A stretch of DNA of 39,041 nt from the NCBI GenBank assembly GCA_903924405.1, contig CAIYBH010000244.1, positions 1 to 39,041 of the forward strand. Reading direction: 5' to 3'. The notes below the pieces were generated by a model. It worked only from the letters and a program-made list of their open reading frames with translations, ran no database searches and had not been told where the DNA came from. Position 1 is the stretch's first letter. Each line of letters opens with the position of its first letter. This document shows, in pieces, positions 16,644 to 27,654 of the stretch. This DNA comes from an uncultured Planctomycetaceae bacterium. GTDB lineage: Bacteria > Planctomycetota > Planctomycetia > Planctomycetales > Planctomycetaceae. Position numbers and translations under genes: made by a program.

Positions 16644-17741
16644 TCACTCAGAGAACATGTCCGGAAGCATTCGCTTCTTCGCCGCAGACGACGTGCGCTC
16701 CGATACACCAAGGTGAGTCAGTGCTCGAGCCGTAATCATTCGACCCCGGGGCGTTCTCTGAATAAACCCCTCGCGCAACAGGAATGGCTCCACCTCGTCT
16801 TCCAGAGTCTCGGCTGGTGTGTTCATCGTGTGACCAATCGCCTGAACTCCCGCAGGCCCACCCCCGAAAACGCTGATGATCGTCTCCAGATAACGACGAT
16901 CCTGCTCCTCAAGCCCCGCGACATCCACGCCCTTCATCCGCAGTGCCGCCCGAGCCACATCCAGACTGATTCGACCATCTGCGCGAGCGTCCGCGAAATC
17001 CCTCGTCCATCTCAGCCAGTTGTTGGCCTTGCGCGGCGTCCCTCGCGCACGTATCGCGATCTCCCAGGCGGCCTCGTCCACAATCTCCGTCCGCAACTTC
17101 CCTGCGTTCCGACGCACAATCGTCGCTAACTCTTCAGTCGTGTAAAAGTCCAGATGTTCACGATTCACGAATCTGTCCCGCAACGGAGCTGTCAGCATTC
17201 CGCTGCGCGTCGTCGCTCCGATCACCGTAAACTGCTGCAACTTCATGTTGATCGTCCGGGCATTGATCCCGTCTCCCAACGTAATATCCACCCGAAAGTC
17301 TTCCATCGCCGGATAGATAAACTCTTCCACCGTCGGAGGCATACGGTGGATCTCATCAATAAACAACACGCTCCCATGGCTCGCATTCGTCAGATACGGA
17401 AGCAGATCCTTGGGCGCACTCAGTGATGGTCCCGCGGTGATCTGAATGTCAGTACCCAGCTCCCGAGGTATTACTGTAGCCAGTGTCGTCTTTCCCAGAC
17501 CCGGAGGACCGTCGAACAACAAATGCCCCAGTGGCTCCTTACGCTTCTTCGTGGCATCCAGCAGAATCCTCAACCGCTCCACCACTGCACGCTGACCAAC
17601 AACGTCCTCCAGACGCGATGGACGAAGCTCATCATCCAGACGCTGCTGGTCCGCAGCCGGGGCCACCCGTCCGGACTCTCGCGCAGATTCCAGTGGCTCA
17701 TCATCCTCGTCGTCGTTTCGAACTGTCGTCTTCCGCGCCAT
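16644..17741 (-). CDS. ruvB: Holliday junction branch-migration DNA helicase RuvB
   Basis: 365 residues. An acidic N-terminal stretch of about 40 residues precedes the core. [11 protein letters not shown] (40-50) starts the AAA+ module. Walker A is GPPGLGKTT (78-86), Walker B is LFIDEIH (126-132), and [17 protein letters not shown] carries the sensor and Arg-finger region. The C-terminal winged helix ends [17 protein letters not shown]. RuvB drives branch migration with RuvA. The lid motif reads [17 protein letters not shown] where most RuvB have RGTPRIANRLLRRVRDF, which is a local divergence. The ATG at 17741 is preceded by AGGGAAG; the longer frame is not supported. ruvA and ruvC are not adjacent. 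Confidence 0.95.
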   Translation of the reverse strand: MARKTTVRNDDEDDEPLESARESGRVAPAADQQRLDDELRPSRLEDVVGQRAVVERLRILLDATKKRKEPLGHLLFDGPPGLGKTTLATVIPRELGTDIQITAGPSLSAPKDLLPYLTNASHGSVLFIDEIHRMPPTVEEFIYPAMEDFRVDITLGDGINARTINMKLQQFTVIGATTRSGMLTAPLRDRFVNREHLDFYTTEELATIVRRNAGKLRTEIVDEAAWEIAIRARGTPRKANNWLRWTRDFADARADGRISLDVARAALRMKGVDVAGLEEQDRRYLETIISVFGGGPAGVQAIGHTMNTPAETLEDEVEPFLLREGFIQRTPRGRMITARALTHLGVSERTSSAAKKRMLPDMFSE

Positions 17742-17934
17742 GACTTCCCTTTTCCGCTGCCCGCAGCTCTCCCACGCGATCCCCGACAAGTCCCCGCTGC
17801 CCAACCATCACTGACAATACATCAACGCAGCAACAAAACCCACACGAGAACTCTCCCTCACAGGATGTCCTGCACCGGAAGCCCCCGCAGTAAATCAGAT
17901 CGCATCACGCCGCACCGCTGCGAACAAGCTGCCA

Positions 17935-20334
17935 CTACTGCGGGACTCTTTTCAGCTTCTCCTGCAATCGCTCTATCACCTTACGATCGGGCTTCGCAGA
18001 CTTCTGCTCCTGCTCAAGCCCACGCGTCCAGCAGTCCCTCGCTTCCGATACCTGCTTCAGCACTTCATGAACGTCCCCCTGGTGCTCCAGCAGGGTTGAA
18101 TCCTGATAGGTCGGGTCCGAGTTGGCCTTTTTCAAAGCCTCAAGAGCCTCCTCGTTTTTTCCCAGTCGAAACAGCACCCAACCCAGACTGTCGAGATACG
18201 CTGCATTCTCAGGCTGCGCCGCAACAGCAATCCGAATCATCTTCTCAGCCTGCTCCAGGTTCTTGCCCTGGTCTGCATACAAGTAGCCAAGGTCATTATT
18301 GACTCCGGGGTCCGTCGGATCGCCACGGTAGACCTCTTCCAGTACCTTTTCCCCCTTCGCCAGATCTCCTCCCTGTACCAACGCATTCGATAATCCCATC
18401 TGCACCAGCCGCACTGTTGCTTCCGGAACCTTTTCCATCTCCAGTACAGACTCGTACTGCTCCACCGCGTTATCCCACTGATCCATCTGCACGTAAACTC
18501 CCGCCAGCTGGATGCGGATCTCCATCAACTGCTCAGACTTGTCCGGCGCCTGCGAACCCGCAATCGCCCGAATCAATAAACCTTCCGAAATCTCCAGCTT
18601 GCCGTCCAGCGCCTCAATTACCGCCAGTCGAGATAACAACTGCGGCTCGTCCGGTACCAGCTGCAGCGCTTCATTAATCACCCGCCGGGCCGCCTTCAGG
18701 TCTTTCATCGCCCCATAGGCTATCGCAATCCTGTACAGGGTATTCACACGAACTCCCGGTGGCAGCCCCGGCTGACCCAGCATCTGCTCAAACACTCGGG
18801 CAGCCATCTCAAAATCGCCCTTCTGAAGCTGACTCACTCCGTACTTGTCCAGTGTGTCCAGCATCAACTCCCGATCCGGCTCCAGCTCCAGTGTCGCCTG
18901 CAGAAGAGTCGCCTGGTCATCAGTCAGTTCCAGTTCTCCCGCTATTCCCGCACAGAACCATGTGACCAACGGATCCAGCTCCTCAGGATTCTCGTCATAC
19001 CTCCGCAAACACTCCTTCACAGTCGCTCTGACGAATTCTTCCACCGTCGTCATCGAAGGCATCAGCGGGGCCAACTCAGCCGGAGTCACACGGGCTCGTG
19101 CAGCCTGATTCAACACGTCCAACAGCTTCGTCGCATCCCGCTCAGCAATCGACACACGCACCAGTCCCGTATGAGCCTCTGCGTCGCCCGTCGAATCAAG
19201 GATCGACTGATACACCACACCCGCTTCCATCGGCTTGCCCTGATCCAGCAGCAACTGCCCCAGAAACATACGCACCTCTCCAGGCCGCGTCGCTTCCTTC
19301 GCCAGCTCTTCCAGCTTGCCAGCCAACGCTTCCGAACGACCACTGTTCTCGTACAGGTCCCGCAACAACAACAAAGACTCACGACTCCGCTGGCCACCCT
19401 CGAAATAACGCGTCAGGTTCTTCTCGCAACCGTCCAGCTTGTCCTGCTGATACAGCGCACGAGCCAACAGCAGGTGCGACTCCCCAGGGACATCACGCTC
19501 CATCCGAATCTTTGACTCAAACGCCCTGATCGCCGACGGCAGACGCCCCGCTTCCAACAATACGCGGCCCACCGTTTCATATCCCGTGGCTTTGTTCTTC
19601 AACAGATTCGAGTGATCCCGGTCCGTCAGTCCAAATTCCTCCGGTTTTTCCAGCGCCTTCAGGATGATCTCGTAGCTGTCAGCCGCTCCACCTACGTTGC
19701 GCATCTGCAGCAACACCGCGGCACGAACCTGATGACACTGAAGAAACTCCAGCGATTCACGCTTCAGATTCTTCGAAACCAACGCCTGCTCCAGCAACTC
19801 CAGCGACTGACCAAATCGCCCGTTCTGCCCCAGGGCCACCGCCAGCTCCAGTCGAGTCTGCCAGTCATCCGCATCCATCTCCATGGCTTTCTGCGCCGTG
19901 CTCAACCCTTCCCTCGCATTGCCCATGCGAAACAACACCATGGCCAGTGCACGTACTGGAATCGCAGACTTCTCGTCCGCCGCGGCAGACTTCCGAAATG
20001 CCTCCGCCGCCTCCGCCAATTCACCCCGATTCAGGGCCTTGTGCCCAGCCATGTACCAGGCCAGCGCATCCTTATTCGCCGGGTCAATCGCCGAGGATTC
20101 GTCACGCACTCCACGAGGCTCCTCAGGCAACTCTGCCTGCGCCTCATCGCCAGCTTCCGGCACCTCATCCTGCACGCCCGAAGTCCCCCCCGGAAATCCA
20201 GGTTCAACCGCCAGCAATGCACACGGACTTGCCGACAACACTGCCCACGTCAGCAATATGCATGAACGCACTCGCACCAGACTCACCAACAGGCAATGCG
20301 TCCACACCACCAGTGACCTTACAGTTTGCATCAT
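17935..20334 (-). CDS. Large exported TPR-repeat protein
   Basis: 799 residues. The N-terminus has a long hydrophobic signal or anchor segment (LVRVRSCILLTWAVLSASP, to about residue 45). A short acidic, low-complexity stretch follows. From about residue 90 to the end there are many tetratricopeptide repeats, for example AWYMAGHKALNRGELAEAAE and NNDLGYLYADQGKNLEQAEK. It is probably a periplasmic or outer-membrane-associated scaffold; partners are unknown. The start is at the first of two adjacent ATGs (20334), because upstream codons look unlike the protein. It is on the same strand as ruvB, 193 bases upstream of it, and is probably transcribed separately. Confidence 0.88.
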   Translation of the reverse strand: MMQTVRSLVVWTHCLLVSLVRVRSCILLTWAVLSASPCALLAVEPGFPGGTSGVQDEVPEAGDEAQAELPEEPRGVRDESSAIDPANKDALAWYMAGHKALNRGELAEAAEAFRKSAAADEKSAIPVRALAMVLFRMGNAREGLSTAQKAMEMDADDWQTRLELAVALGQNGRFGQSLELLEQALVSKNLKRESLEFLQCHQVRAAVLLQMRNVGGAADSYEIILKALEKPEEFGLTDRDHSNLLKNKATGYETVGRVLLEAGRLPSAIRAFESKIRMERDVPGESHLLLARALYQQDKLDGCEKNLTRYFEGGQRSRESLLLLRDLYENSGRSEALAGKLEELAKEATRPGEVRMFLGQLLLDQGKPMEAGVVYQSILDSTGDAEAHTGLVRVSIAERDATKLLDVLNQAARARVTPAELAPLMPSMTTVEEFVRATVKECLRRYDENPEELDPLVTWFCAGIAGELELTDDQATLLQATLELEPDRELMLDTLDKYGVSQLQKGDFEMAARVFEQMLGQPGLPPGVRVNTLYRIAIAYGAMKDLKAARRVINEALQLVPDEPQLLSRLAVIEALDGKLEISEGLLIRAIAGSQAPDKSEQLMEIRIQLAGVYVQMDQWDNAVEQYESVLEMEKVPEATVRLVQMGLSNALVQGGDLAKGEKVLEEVYRGDPTDPGVNNDLGYLYADQGKNLEQAEKMIRIAVAAQPENAAYLDSLGWVLFRLGKNEEALEALKKANSDPTYQDSTLLEHQGDVHEVLKQVSEARDCWTRGLEQEQKSAKPDRKVIERLQEKLKRVPQ

Positions 20335-20999
20335 TGCTCGCAACCCGATCCTGATCCCGGAATTGTACGAAGAGACTCCCCGTATTATTGGACCGAATCG
20401 CGTTTCTGTCGAGTTCGCTTTCCCAGGCTCGGAAATCCGCCCACACTCACACCGCAAGACGACCCTGCGCAAACAGAGTCAAATGCCCCGTCACCACCAG
20501 GGTCTTTTCACCAACCACCCCAGAGAAACGAAAACAGCCTCCGATAAGCACAAACAGGTGCGAACAGAACGCCACGGCCAAATCCACCCTGCGTCCTGAA
20601 CCCCGATTCACCGACACCGCAGTGCCATCAGTCCGGACTCACGCAGAAGCACAACTCAGACCCGGCAAAACCAAACGAAAACAGCCACGACGTCCTGCCA
20701 GTCGCCGAGTCAATCTGCCGATCGTCACTTCCCAGCCACTTCAACACATGACCGCTCGTGATGCCCGCAATGCCCCGGAAATGACCGTCCTGCCATCATC
20801 CCGTCATCCACGATCACAGTGCTGGCCCTGACCTGCAGGCCCCTGCGGCCTCTTGATCATGGCACAGGCCAACTGCCGATGCCCTTTTCCCCACGGCCGA
20901 GCCAAAACGCATGCAAAGACGCACGCACGTCTAAGACGACAGTCTCACGGCATTTCCGGAATCCGCCGCCACACAGAATAGTCAGAGACAGCCAGCCAA
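20335..20999. other. Long intergenic region upstream of the TPR gene
   Basis: 665 bases with no supported gene. Open frames on the plus strand have Arg/Pro/Thr-rich, low-information translations and no start signals. A long-range inverted repeat, GACCCTG / CAGGGTC, with a loop of about 30 bases lies near 20460-20507, followed on the plus strand by TTTT. A TACAAT -10-like hexamer on the minus strand (near 20357-20362) may belong to the TPR gene promoter but has no good -35 partner. Confidence 0.4.
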
Positions 21000-22016
21000 C
21001 TACTTCTTCGGTTTACCCGGTGCCGGCTTGCCCTTCAGCCCTTTAGGAGCTTCCTTAACCGACTTCATCGACTCAGTCCCGGACGCCTTTTTTGGCGCAA
21101 CCGCACCTGATTTCGATGCGGCAACAACAGGCACTGCTTTAGCCGCTTTTGAAGCCACTGGCTTCCCTGCGGGCACGGTTTTCTCTTTCTCTTTTCCCTT
21201 TTCGGGAACACGAGCCTTCTCAACGACCGGCTTCTCAACGACCGGTTTCTTCACGACCGCTGCCGACTTCTCAACACGCACCGGTTCTGCAACCGGACGC
21301 GGAGCCTTCTTCTTCGGATTCTGCAATTCCGTCAGCCGATCCATTACGTCGTCCATCGTAAACTCTGCGTCCGGCTGCTCACTCAGTCGCGCCGAGTACT
21401 GCGGATCCGTCGACAAACACCGCAACAGGTGACAAAACTCGGAAACCTCAGACTTACGCAGTCCGCCCTTCAGAAATTCCGCCGCCTCCGTCTGGTCCAT
21501 CGCCAATGGCACTAAACCCAGCCAGCGTGACGCTTTAAACATCGAACTGTCCAGGCACACAATATGGCTGCCCAGAATCTCCTGCAGTATGAAGTCCCGA
21601 ACAAAGGGACTGAGTTCTCGCACCTTCTTCAGGCTCTTGACCGCCTGCTCCTGCGTCTGCCGTCGTAGCTTCTCAAAGTCATACGTATACGTGGATTCAA
21701 AGACAAATCTCAGTATCGCCCGAATTCGCAAACCCTTCCACTCGGCGTCTTTCAGCGGAGCGAGGGCCACGGCCAATTCGGAAATTGAACTCACCCGGAT
21801 CTCGTTCAGATCGAAATAAGATCCGATCAGGGACTTCAACGATGTTTCCGCCTGATCCCACCGATTGTCTTCCAGACACACCCCAAACAGCATCGTCTCC
21901 AGCACAGGCTGCTCAATCACCGGGACAGACTTCCCGTAGAGCTTCTGTAGCGCCTGCACCAATTTGCGACACACTTGAGATTTGTCCGCTGCTTTGGTGG
22001 CCTTTGCCGTACCCAT
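21000..22016 (-). CDS. HhH-GPD (endonuclease III-like) protein with Lys/Ala/Pro-rich histone H1-like tail
   Basis: 338 residues. Residues about 10-220 follow the layout of the endonuclease III/DNA glycosylase fold. LETMLFGVCLEDNRWDQAE corresponds to the first helices. A helix-hairpin-helix-like region follows around LSPFVRDFILQEILGS, and then CLDSSMFKASRWLGLV sits where family members have a VDTHV-type stretch with the catalytic Asp (here Asp156). The catalytic Lys and the iron-sulfur cysteines are not evident. Residues about 245-338 are a low-complexity basic tail with VEKPVVEKARVPEK and SKAAKAVPVV repeats, like a histone H1 or nucleoid-protein tail. It is the last gene of the nusA-infB-rbfA row, where truB often sits. 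The ATG at 22016 has AGGGAA upstream. A non-enzymatic DNA-binding role is possible. Confidence 0.7.
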   Translation of the reverse strand: MGTAKATKAADKSQVCRKLVQALQKLYGKSVPVIEQPVLETMLFGVCLEDNRWDQAETSLKSLIGSYFDLNEIRVSSISELAVALAPLKDAEWKGLRIRAILRFVFESTYTYDFEKLRRQTQEQAVKSLKKVRELSPFVRDFILQEILGSHIVCLDSSMFKASRWLGLVPLAMDQTEAAEFLKGGLRKSEVSEFCHLLRCLSTDPQYSARLSEQPDAEFTMDDVMDRLTELQNPKKKAPRPVAEPVRVEKSAAVVKKPVVEKPVVEKARVPEKGKEKEKTVPAGKPVASKAAKAVPVVAASKSGAVAPKKASGTESMKSVKEAPKGLKGKPAPGKPKK

Positions 22017-22234
22017 TGCGTTTCCCTGTCGACCGGAATCCGAGGAACCTGTTTCGTACACCTGTATCTCTGTCGTCACTCTTGACCTGTCCAGTGCTGC
22101 CCCATCACCCCACCGAAACTCATCCCACTGACGCCTCACCGAAGCAGCAGCAAAGAACGCTCTCTGTGATGATCACGGCACTTCGAATTCACTCGCAAGC
22201 TGCAATCGATTGACCCCAACCGGCTCCACGGCCG

Positions 22235-22690
22235 CTACTTCGACCCAGACTCTTCCTCTTCACGCGGCCCATCATTCTCACTCACCTCAGATACGCTCGC
22301 GGCCACGACCTCGTTACCTTCCCCTGCTGCCGGCAACTGAGCATCTCCATTCTCAAGCACCTCACGCAACATTGCCGACATCTCAATCGACCGGCGAACA
22401 CCTTCGTCCAGCACAAACCGAATCTCCGGCGTGTACCGACTTTTGATATACGCACCCACCCTCGATTGCAGATAACCACGCGCCGAATTCAGGCCATGCA
22501 TCGTCAATGCTGCAGTCTTGTCATCCCCCATCACCGAAATTCGAACGCGAGCGTATCGCAGGTCCGGCGTCATATCAGCACCAAGAACCGTTACGTTCCT
22601 GATTCGCGGATCCCGCAACTCCGACAGGATCGCCGTACTTACCACTTCTCGTACCATCGACGCTACACGAGCCGTCCTGCGAGTCGACAT
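22235..22690 (-). CDS. rbfA: Ribosome-binding factor A
   Basis: 151 residues. The core is a KH-type RbfA domain: ARVASMVREVVSTAILSEL at the start, DPRIRNVTVLGADMTPDLRY (the family signature), ARVRISVMGDD, and a late YTPEIRFVLDEGVRRS. The C-terminal 45 residues are acidic and low complexity. RbfA binds the 30S subunit and matures the 5' end of 16S rRNA, with a role in cold adaptation. The ATG at 22690 gives the normal N-terminus MSTRRTARV. It lies 123 bases after infB, the classical neighbour, on the same strand. Confidence 0.95.
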   Translation of the reverse strand: MSTRRTARVASMVREVVSTAILSELRDPRIRNVTVLGADMTPDLRYARVRISVMGDDKTAALTMHGLNSARGYLQSRVGAYIKSRYTPEIRFVLDEGVRRSIEMSAMLREVLENGDAQLPAAGEGNEVVAASVSEVSENDGPREEEESGSK

Positions 22691-22813
22691 AGGTTCCACT
22701 TTCCAACACGATTTTCCGGAACAGCTCGAACACGGCAAGACCCCGAATTCCCTGAGTCCCCCTGACCAATCAAAGCCTCATTGCCCTGACACACAGCCAC
22801 CAACTGCTGCGCG

Positions 22814-25687
22814 TCAGCTCAACGTTCGCTTGATCTCGTCGATACGGAACGCTTCCAGCAAATCGCCCTCTTTTACGTCGTTAAACCCATCCAGACGAAT
22901 ACCGCATTCCATCCCCTCACGAACCTCTTTGGCATCGTCCTTCTCACGCTTCAACGAGCCAATGCGGTAATCATTCATTACCTTCTGGTCACGAATCAAA
23001 TGCACTCGCGAATCGCGTGAAATCGTACCATTCAGCACTCGGCAACCAGCAATCGTCCCAAACCGACTGATGCTGAAGGTCCGCAACACAATCGCCCGAC
23101 CCGTCGAAACTTCCACACGTTCCGGCCGTAACAACCCCTGAAGCGCCAACCGGATGTGGTCCGTCACCTCGTAGATGATGTTGTAACGACGAATCTCTAC
23201 ACCCTCACGCTCCGCCAGCAACTGCGCCCGCTCTTCGGCCACAACATGGAATGCGATCACAATCGCACCAGCCGCACTCGCCAGATAAACGTCGCTCTCA
23301 TTCACTCCGCCTATGCCGTAGTGAATAATCTGCACGCGCACTTCCGGATGCTCAAACTTCCCGATTTCGCTCCGCAAGGCCTCTATCGAACCCGGTGAAT
23401 CCGCTTTCAGAATCAACGGCAATTCCTGAACACCCTCGCCCTTACGCGGCTGATTCAGAATGTCTTCCAGAGTTCTTGGTGTCACTCGCTGAGCCAGAGA
23501 CTCACGACGGCCTTCCTGCAGACGCGCTTCTGCCGTCTCTCGAGCCTCTTCAATGTCCTTCATGACAAAGAAGTGGTCGCCAGCCCCTGGAACGTCCGTC
23601 AAGCCCGATACCTTGACCGGCACCGATGGGCCAGCCTCAGTAATCGCTTCATCACGATCGTTGTACATCGCTCGAATACGGCCGTACGTCGAACCGCACA
23701 ACACGATGTCACCAACCCGCAATGTGCCCTTCTGCACAATCAGCCACGCAATCGCACCACGACCCTCGTCGCGGAACGATTCCAGGCAAACCCCCAGACT
23801 CTCACGTTCCGGGTTCGCTTTCAACTCGTGCAATTCAGCCGTCAGAATCAAGGTCTCAAGCAGCTTGTCAATGCCCTTGCCCGTTGCACCGGACGTCCGC
23901 ACGACTTCGTACTCACCACCCCACTCCGCCGGCAAAATCTCATGCTGCGCCAGTTGTTGCAGAATCCGCTGCTCGTCCACACCCGGAAGATCAATCTTGT
24001 TCAACGCAACAACAACCGGCACCCCGGCGTTGCGTGCGTGACTGATGCATTCCACCGTCTGAGGCATCACGCCGTCATCGGCCGCCACCACCAGAACAAT
24101 AATGTCCGTGACATTGGCACCACGTGAACGCATCTCGCCGAACGCCGCATGCCCCGGTGTATCCACAAACGTCAGGTGATGGCCCTCGTATTCCACCTGG
24201 TACGCGGCAATGTGCTGAGTGATCCCGCCAAACTCACCGGCGGCGACGTTCGCTTTGCGAATCCTGTCCACCATGGTCGTTTTCCCATGGTCCACATGCC
24301 CCAGAATGGTAATGATCGGTGGACGAGTCCGCATCAGTTCCGGCGGATCCTCGTGGTCCAGAGACGCCAACAACTCAGCTTCAATGTCACGCGATCGCTT
24401 GAAGGACAGGTCAACCCCAAGCTCCATGGCGACTTCCATCGCCTCTTCTTCACCCAGCTCGTCGTTAATCGTGACCATCCGGCCCTGCTTGAACAGCAGA
24501 CCCAGAATGGATTTGGCCGGGCGACCAATCGCTTCCGACAACGCACGCACGGTCACCGGGAAGGAAATCTGAGCCGCCGTTTTCAGCTCAATCGCGCCCG
24601 TTCGCTTCTTACGCTTCAGCTTCTTCGCCTGACGCTCCGCTTCACGCGATTCTCGCAACTCTTTCAACAGCGAACCACGCCCCGCTCCCGGACGGGCTGC
24701 CTTCGCAGGCGCCGCCTGAGGTGCCTCGTGCTCTTCCCGCGCCTTCCGCAGGGCACTCAACTGATCGGCCAGAGGACTCCGACGGTCCACCAGCTCCGAC
24801 AACGACATGTCAGGCTTCTGAACCTTCTCTTCCTTTGGCTTCGGTTTCTTAATCGTCGGAGGCACATACTCCGGTGGTGCCGCCACAATCGGACGCGGTG
24901 CCGCTTTCTCCTTACCCACTTTGATCGGGGCCGCCGGACGCGCACCACCCGCTGCCGCCGCCTGCTCCCGGTCCTTCACCGAACCTATCGGACGCATTTC
25001 ACGAAACTGCTGCATCCGGGGCCTGCGCATCGCGTCCGCAGGAACCATCGGGGCCGGTGCACTCGCAGCACCCGTCGAGGCCACGCCTCCAACAGAGCCC
25101 GCAACTCCACCCACCGGGGCCGCCGGGGCAACAACCACAGCCGCAGCCGGGGGCGCTACAACAGGCTCCACTTCCGAGTCCGCCGCCGGAACACTCTCAA
25201 CCGCCTCCTGCGCAGGCTCAACAACCGTCGCAGCCGGCACCGTCTCTTCGACAATCGCCTCCACGTCCTCAGTCGCAACCGCCTCTTCCGCAACAGGCTC
25301 CACTACCGGCTCTTCTGCCGATACGGTAGGTATTGGCTCGTCTGAAACAGCCTCTTCGGCTGCCAGCACCTGCTCAACACCCGCTTCAACCTCGTGTTCA
25401 AGCTCTTCACTCGCAGTCCGCGGGGATTTCTGAGTCCCCACGCCGATGACACGAACACGCCCACCAAAGCTAGACTGGTCCCGGACCGGCCCAAGGTCAG
25501 CGGCAGGAACGTCCACCGCTGGACTCGCCCCCTTCTTTCGAATGTAGGCCACTACCTGGTCGCGCTCTTCTTCACTAATGGTCGCCAGTGCGTTGCGTAA
25601 CTTTACGCCGGCTTCTTCACAAAGGTCAATCAAGACCTTGCTGTCGAGCCCTAAATCTCTGGCAAGGGCAAAGATTCGAATCTTCAA
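22814..25687 (-). CDS. infB: Translation initiation factor IF-2
   Basis: 957 residues. An N-terminal IF2_N domain (about 1-50, [20 protein letters not shown]) is followed by about 260 residues of Ala/Pro/Val/Glu-rich linker. A second IF2_N domain follows near [18 protein letters not shown], and then the GTPase: G1 GHVDHGKTT (about 463-471), G3 DTPGHAAF, G4 NKID and G5 SGATGKG. The domain II and C-terminal fMet-tRNA-binding domains follow. IF-2 brings initiator tRNA to the ribosome and hydrolyses GTP on subunit joining. The start is a TTG with AAGGGG eight bases upstream. It matches the family N-terminus, and no ATG near it would do. Confidence 0.96.
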   Translation of the reverse strand: MKIRIFALARDLGLDSKVLIDLCEEAGVKLRNALATISEEERDQVVAYIRKKGASPAVDVPAADLGPVRDQSSFGGRVRVIGVGTQKSPRTASEELEHEVEAGVEQVLAAEEAVSDEPIPTVSAEEPVVEPVAEEAVATEDVEAIVEETVPAATVVEPAQEAVESVPAADSEVEPVVAPPAAAVVVAPAAPVGGVAGSVGGVASTGAASAPAPMVPADAMRRPRMQQFREMRPIGSVKDREQAAAAGGARPAAPIKVGKEKAAPRPIVAAPPEYVPPTIKKPKPKEEKVQKPDMSLSELVDRRSPLADQLSALRKAREEHEAPQAAPAKAARPGAGRGSLLKELRESREAERQAKKLKRKKRTGAIELKTAAQISFPVTVRALSEAIGRPAKSILGLLFKQGRMVTINDELGEEEAMEVAMELGVDLSFKRSRDIEAELLASLDHEDPPELMRTRPPIITILGHVDHGKTTMVDRIRKANVAAGEFGGITQHIAAYQVEYEGHHLTFVDTPGHAAFGEMRSRGANVTDIIVLVVAADDGVMPQTVECISHARNAGVPVVVALNKIDLPGVDEQRILQQLAQHEILPAEWGGEYEVVRTSGATGKGIDKLLETLILTAELHELKANPERESLGVCLESFRDEGRGAIAWLIVQKGTLRVGDIVLCGSTYGRIRAMYNDRDEAITEAGPSVPVKVSGLTDVPGAGDHFFVMKDIEEARETAEARLQEGRRESLAQRVTPRTLEDILNQPRKGEGVQELPLILKADSPGSIEALRSEIGKFEHPEVRVQIIHYGIGGVNESDVYLASAAGAIVIAFHVVAEERAQLLAEREGVEIRRYNIIYEVTDHIRLALQGLLRPERVEVSTGRAIVLRTFSISRFGTIAGCRVLNGTISRDSRVHLIRDQKVMNDYRIGSLKREKDDAKEVREGMECGIRLDGFNDVKEGDLLEAFRIDEIKRTLS

Positions 25688-26047
25688 AACACAAACCCCT
25701 TAGGCTGCCAATTTCGGCCGGATTTAACCGGTGGCCGAGACAGTCAATGCACTCGAAACAACTGGGCTGCAATCAGCAAACAAAACTCGCCCGTCGATGC
25801 CACTCGACCGAACAGTCCCAGTGCCGGCAAATGCCGATGGACACGCTATAGAAAAACTCCAGCTACACATCGAACAGCAAACGACATTCGCCGCTCAACT
25901 CCACTTCATTCCCGTCTCAGCAAAATAAACTTGTGAAGACTCTCTCTCCTTTGCCAGGCCGCAACACCCGACACGTACCCGAAAATACACCTCTCAACTC
26001 ACAACAACCCCAACAGCCCTCGCGCTCATTCGACCAATCCAGCCCAC
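25688..26047. other. nusA-infB intergenic region
   Basis: 360 bases between nusA and infB, longer than in most bacteria. There is no YlxR-like or L7Ae-like gene here, although such genes often occupy this place. Near infB lies CCGG-TTAAAT-CCGG (about 25724-25737), a weak hairpin. I found no convincing promoter or terminator, so infB may be read from nusA. Confidence 0.5.
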
Positions 26048-27334
26048 TCAGGACTCCTCTGCACCACTCGCACTGTCCGACGTTGCCACAGGTGCCGATA
26101 CAGGGGCTTCTCCGGCCCTGCTGGCTGTCGGCCCACCACCCAGTTTACGCTGCTCCGCCTGAAATCGCTCCTCAGCTTCCAGTCGAGCACTCTCTTTGTC
26201 CGCATATTCCACAATGTGATCACACTCAGCGGCAGTCAAACCACTCATCTCAACCAACTGCTCTGGCTCAATCACAGACAAGTCGTCAAAGGTAAAGAAA
26301 CCCTGAGACACGAGGCTCTCTGCCAACTCCGCTGTGATCTCAGGCACCACACAAAACGCCTCAATGGACTTATCCAGCTGAGCGTCCAGTTGCACCTGAG
26401 TCATCACGTTGATGTCCCATCCGACCAGCTTTGAGGCCAGACGGACGTTTTGTCCAAATTTCCCGATCGCCAGCGACAACTGATCTTCACGCACCAGCAC
26501 AATCACTTTGCCCAGCATCGGGCACAGAATCACATCTTCAACTTCCGCAGGCTGAAGAGCATTCGGGACCAACACCGTCAACGAGTCATTCCAGCGCACA
26601 ATATCAATACGCTCTCCCGCTAACTCGTCCACGATCCCACGAATTCGCGCCCCACGAACACCCACACAGGCACCGACACAGTCAATCGTGGTGTCCGCAC
26701 ATGACACAGCCACTTTGGATCGATTGCCAGCTTCCCTCGCAATCGAACGCACTTCGATTACCCGATCATTCACTTCGGGAATCTCAATTTCAAACAATCG
26801 ACGCACAAAGTCAGGATGAGTCCGACTGAGAATGACACGAACCCGACTTCCCGCCTTGCGAACGTCCAACACAATCGCCCGAACACGATCACCAGTCCGG
26901 AAGTTCTCCTTCCGAATCTGCTCACTTCGCGGCAATATCGCTTCGATCTTGTCCAGTTTCACAATTACCGTGCCACGATCAACACGCGTCACCTGACCGG
27001 AAATCAACTGACTCCGCAGATCCAGATATTCCTCATATAGAGCATCACGCTCCGCCTCACGGATCTTCTGAATCATCACCTGCTTAGCAGTCTGAGCAGA
27101 AATCCGGCCCAGCAAATCACCAAGCAACTCAGGCTCCAGTGCCCGACCATCGCATATCAACGCAGGCTCACCCGTCTCCCGGTCAATCCGCACTTCCAAC
27201 TGCTCTTCTTCGGAGAAATGCTTCCGAGCAGCCGAAAGAATCGCCTGTTCGATCCCCTCAAAGACCACGTCGCTATCGATGGCCTTATCCCGGTGAATCG
27301 CGTCTACAATCCTGAGTATTTCGTTACCGTTCAT
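26048..27334 (-). CDS. nusA: Transcription termination/antitermination factor NusA
   Basis: 428 residues. The N-terminal RNA-polymerase-binding domain includes [14 protein letters not shown]. An S1 domain follows ([20 protein letters not shown]), then KH1 with [20 protein letters not shown] and KH2 with [22 protein letters not shown]-terminal helical region ([17 protein letters not shown]) ends in a low-complexity tail. NusA binds RNA polymerase and modulates pausing, termination and antitermination. The ATG at 27334 matches the family start, but no Shine-Dalgarno is present. rimP, the usual upstream neighbour, is absent. A terminator-like hairpin ends 30 bases before the start. Confidence 0.96.
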   Translation of the reverse strand: MNGNEILRIVDAIHRDKAIDSDVVFEGIEQAILSAARKHFSEEEQLEVRIDRETGEPALICDGRALEPELLGDLLGRISAQTAKQVMIQKIREAERDALYEEYLDLRSQLISGQVTRVDRGTVIVKLDKIEAILPRSEQIRKENFRTGDRVRAIVLDVRKAGSRVRVILSRTHPDFVRRLFEIEIPEVNDRVIEVRSIAREAGNRSKVAVSCADTTIDCVGACVGVRGARIRGIVDELAGERIDIVRWNDSLTVLVPNALQPAEVEDVILCPMLGKVIVLVREDQLSLAIGKFGQNVRLASKLVGWDINVMTQVQLDAQLDKSIEAFCVVPEITAELAESLVSQGFFTFDDLSVIEPEQLVEMSGLTAAECDHIVEYADKESARLEAEERFQAEQRKLGGGPTASRAGEAPVSAPVATSDSASGAEES

Positions 27335-27364
27335 GAGGATAAGATCTGCTGTACTGCACCTGGT

Positions 27365-27392
27365 AAAAAAAAAGCGGGATCAAAGTCCCACT
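27365..27392 (-). terminator. Intrinsic terminator just upstream of nusA, possible attenuator
   Basis: On the minus strand AGTGGGA pairs with TCCCGCT around a six-base loop. A run of nine T (27373-27365) follows, of which the first pairs in the stem. Only 30 bases remain before the nusA start codon, too few for a full promoter and leader. Transcription of nusA therefore probably reads through this site. Confidence 0.8.
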
Positions 27393-27654
27393 TTTCGCAC
27401 CCGACAGACCAAGCCTGCCGGCATAGAGACCAACCAGCAAACCCGGGCGCGCGAAACCGACACGCCACAGACCAAGCCAGCCAGAGAAATGGAGAAAGAC
27501 CTACATCTTGCCCATTTCAAGTCCCTCAAGCACGAATCATCAGAAACAAAAGACACACACACTGCCAAATACGCCGACCAACTGCCCGATGTTTGACTTC
27601 TGAAACCACAGGCAAATTGACACAACCGCGGCCGTTTAACCGCACTGTTGCCCC

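Noticed and set aside
20388..20831. 147-codon plus-strand open frame upstream of the TPR gene
   Set aside because: Composition is low-information Arg/Pro/Thr-rich, with no ribosome-binding site, and it overlaps the TPR promoter region.
24149..25345. 398-codon plus-strand open frame opposite infB
   Set aside because: The translation is Arg/His/Leu-rich and mirrors the infB coding pattern; it is a shadow of infB.
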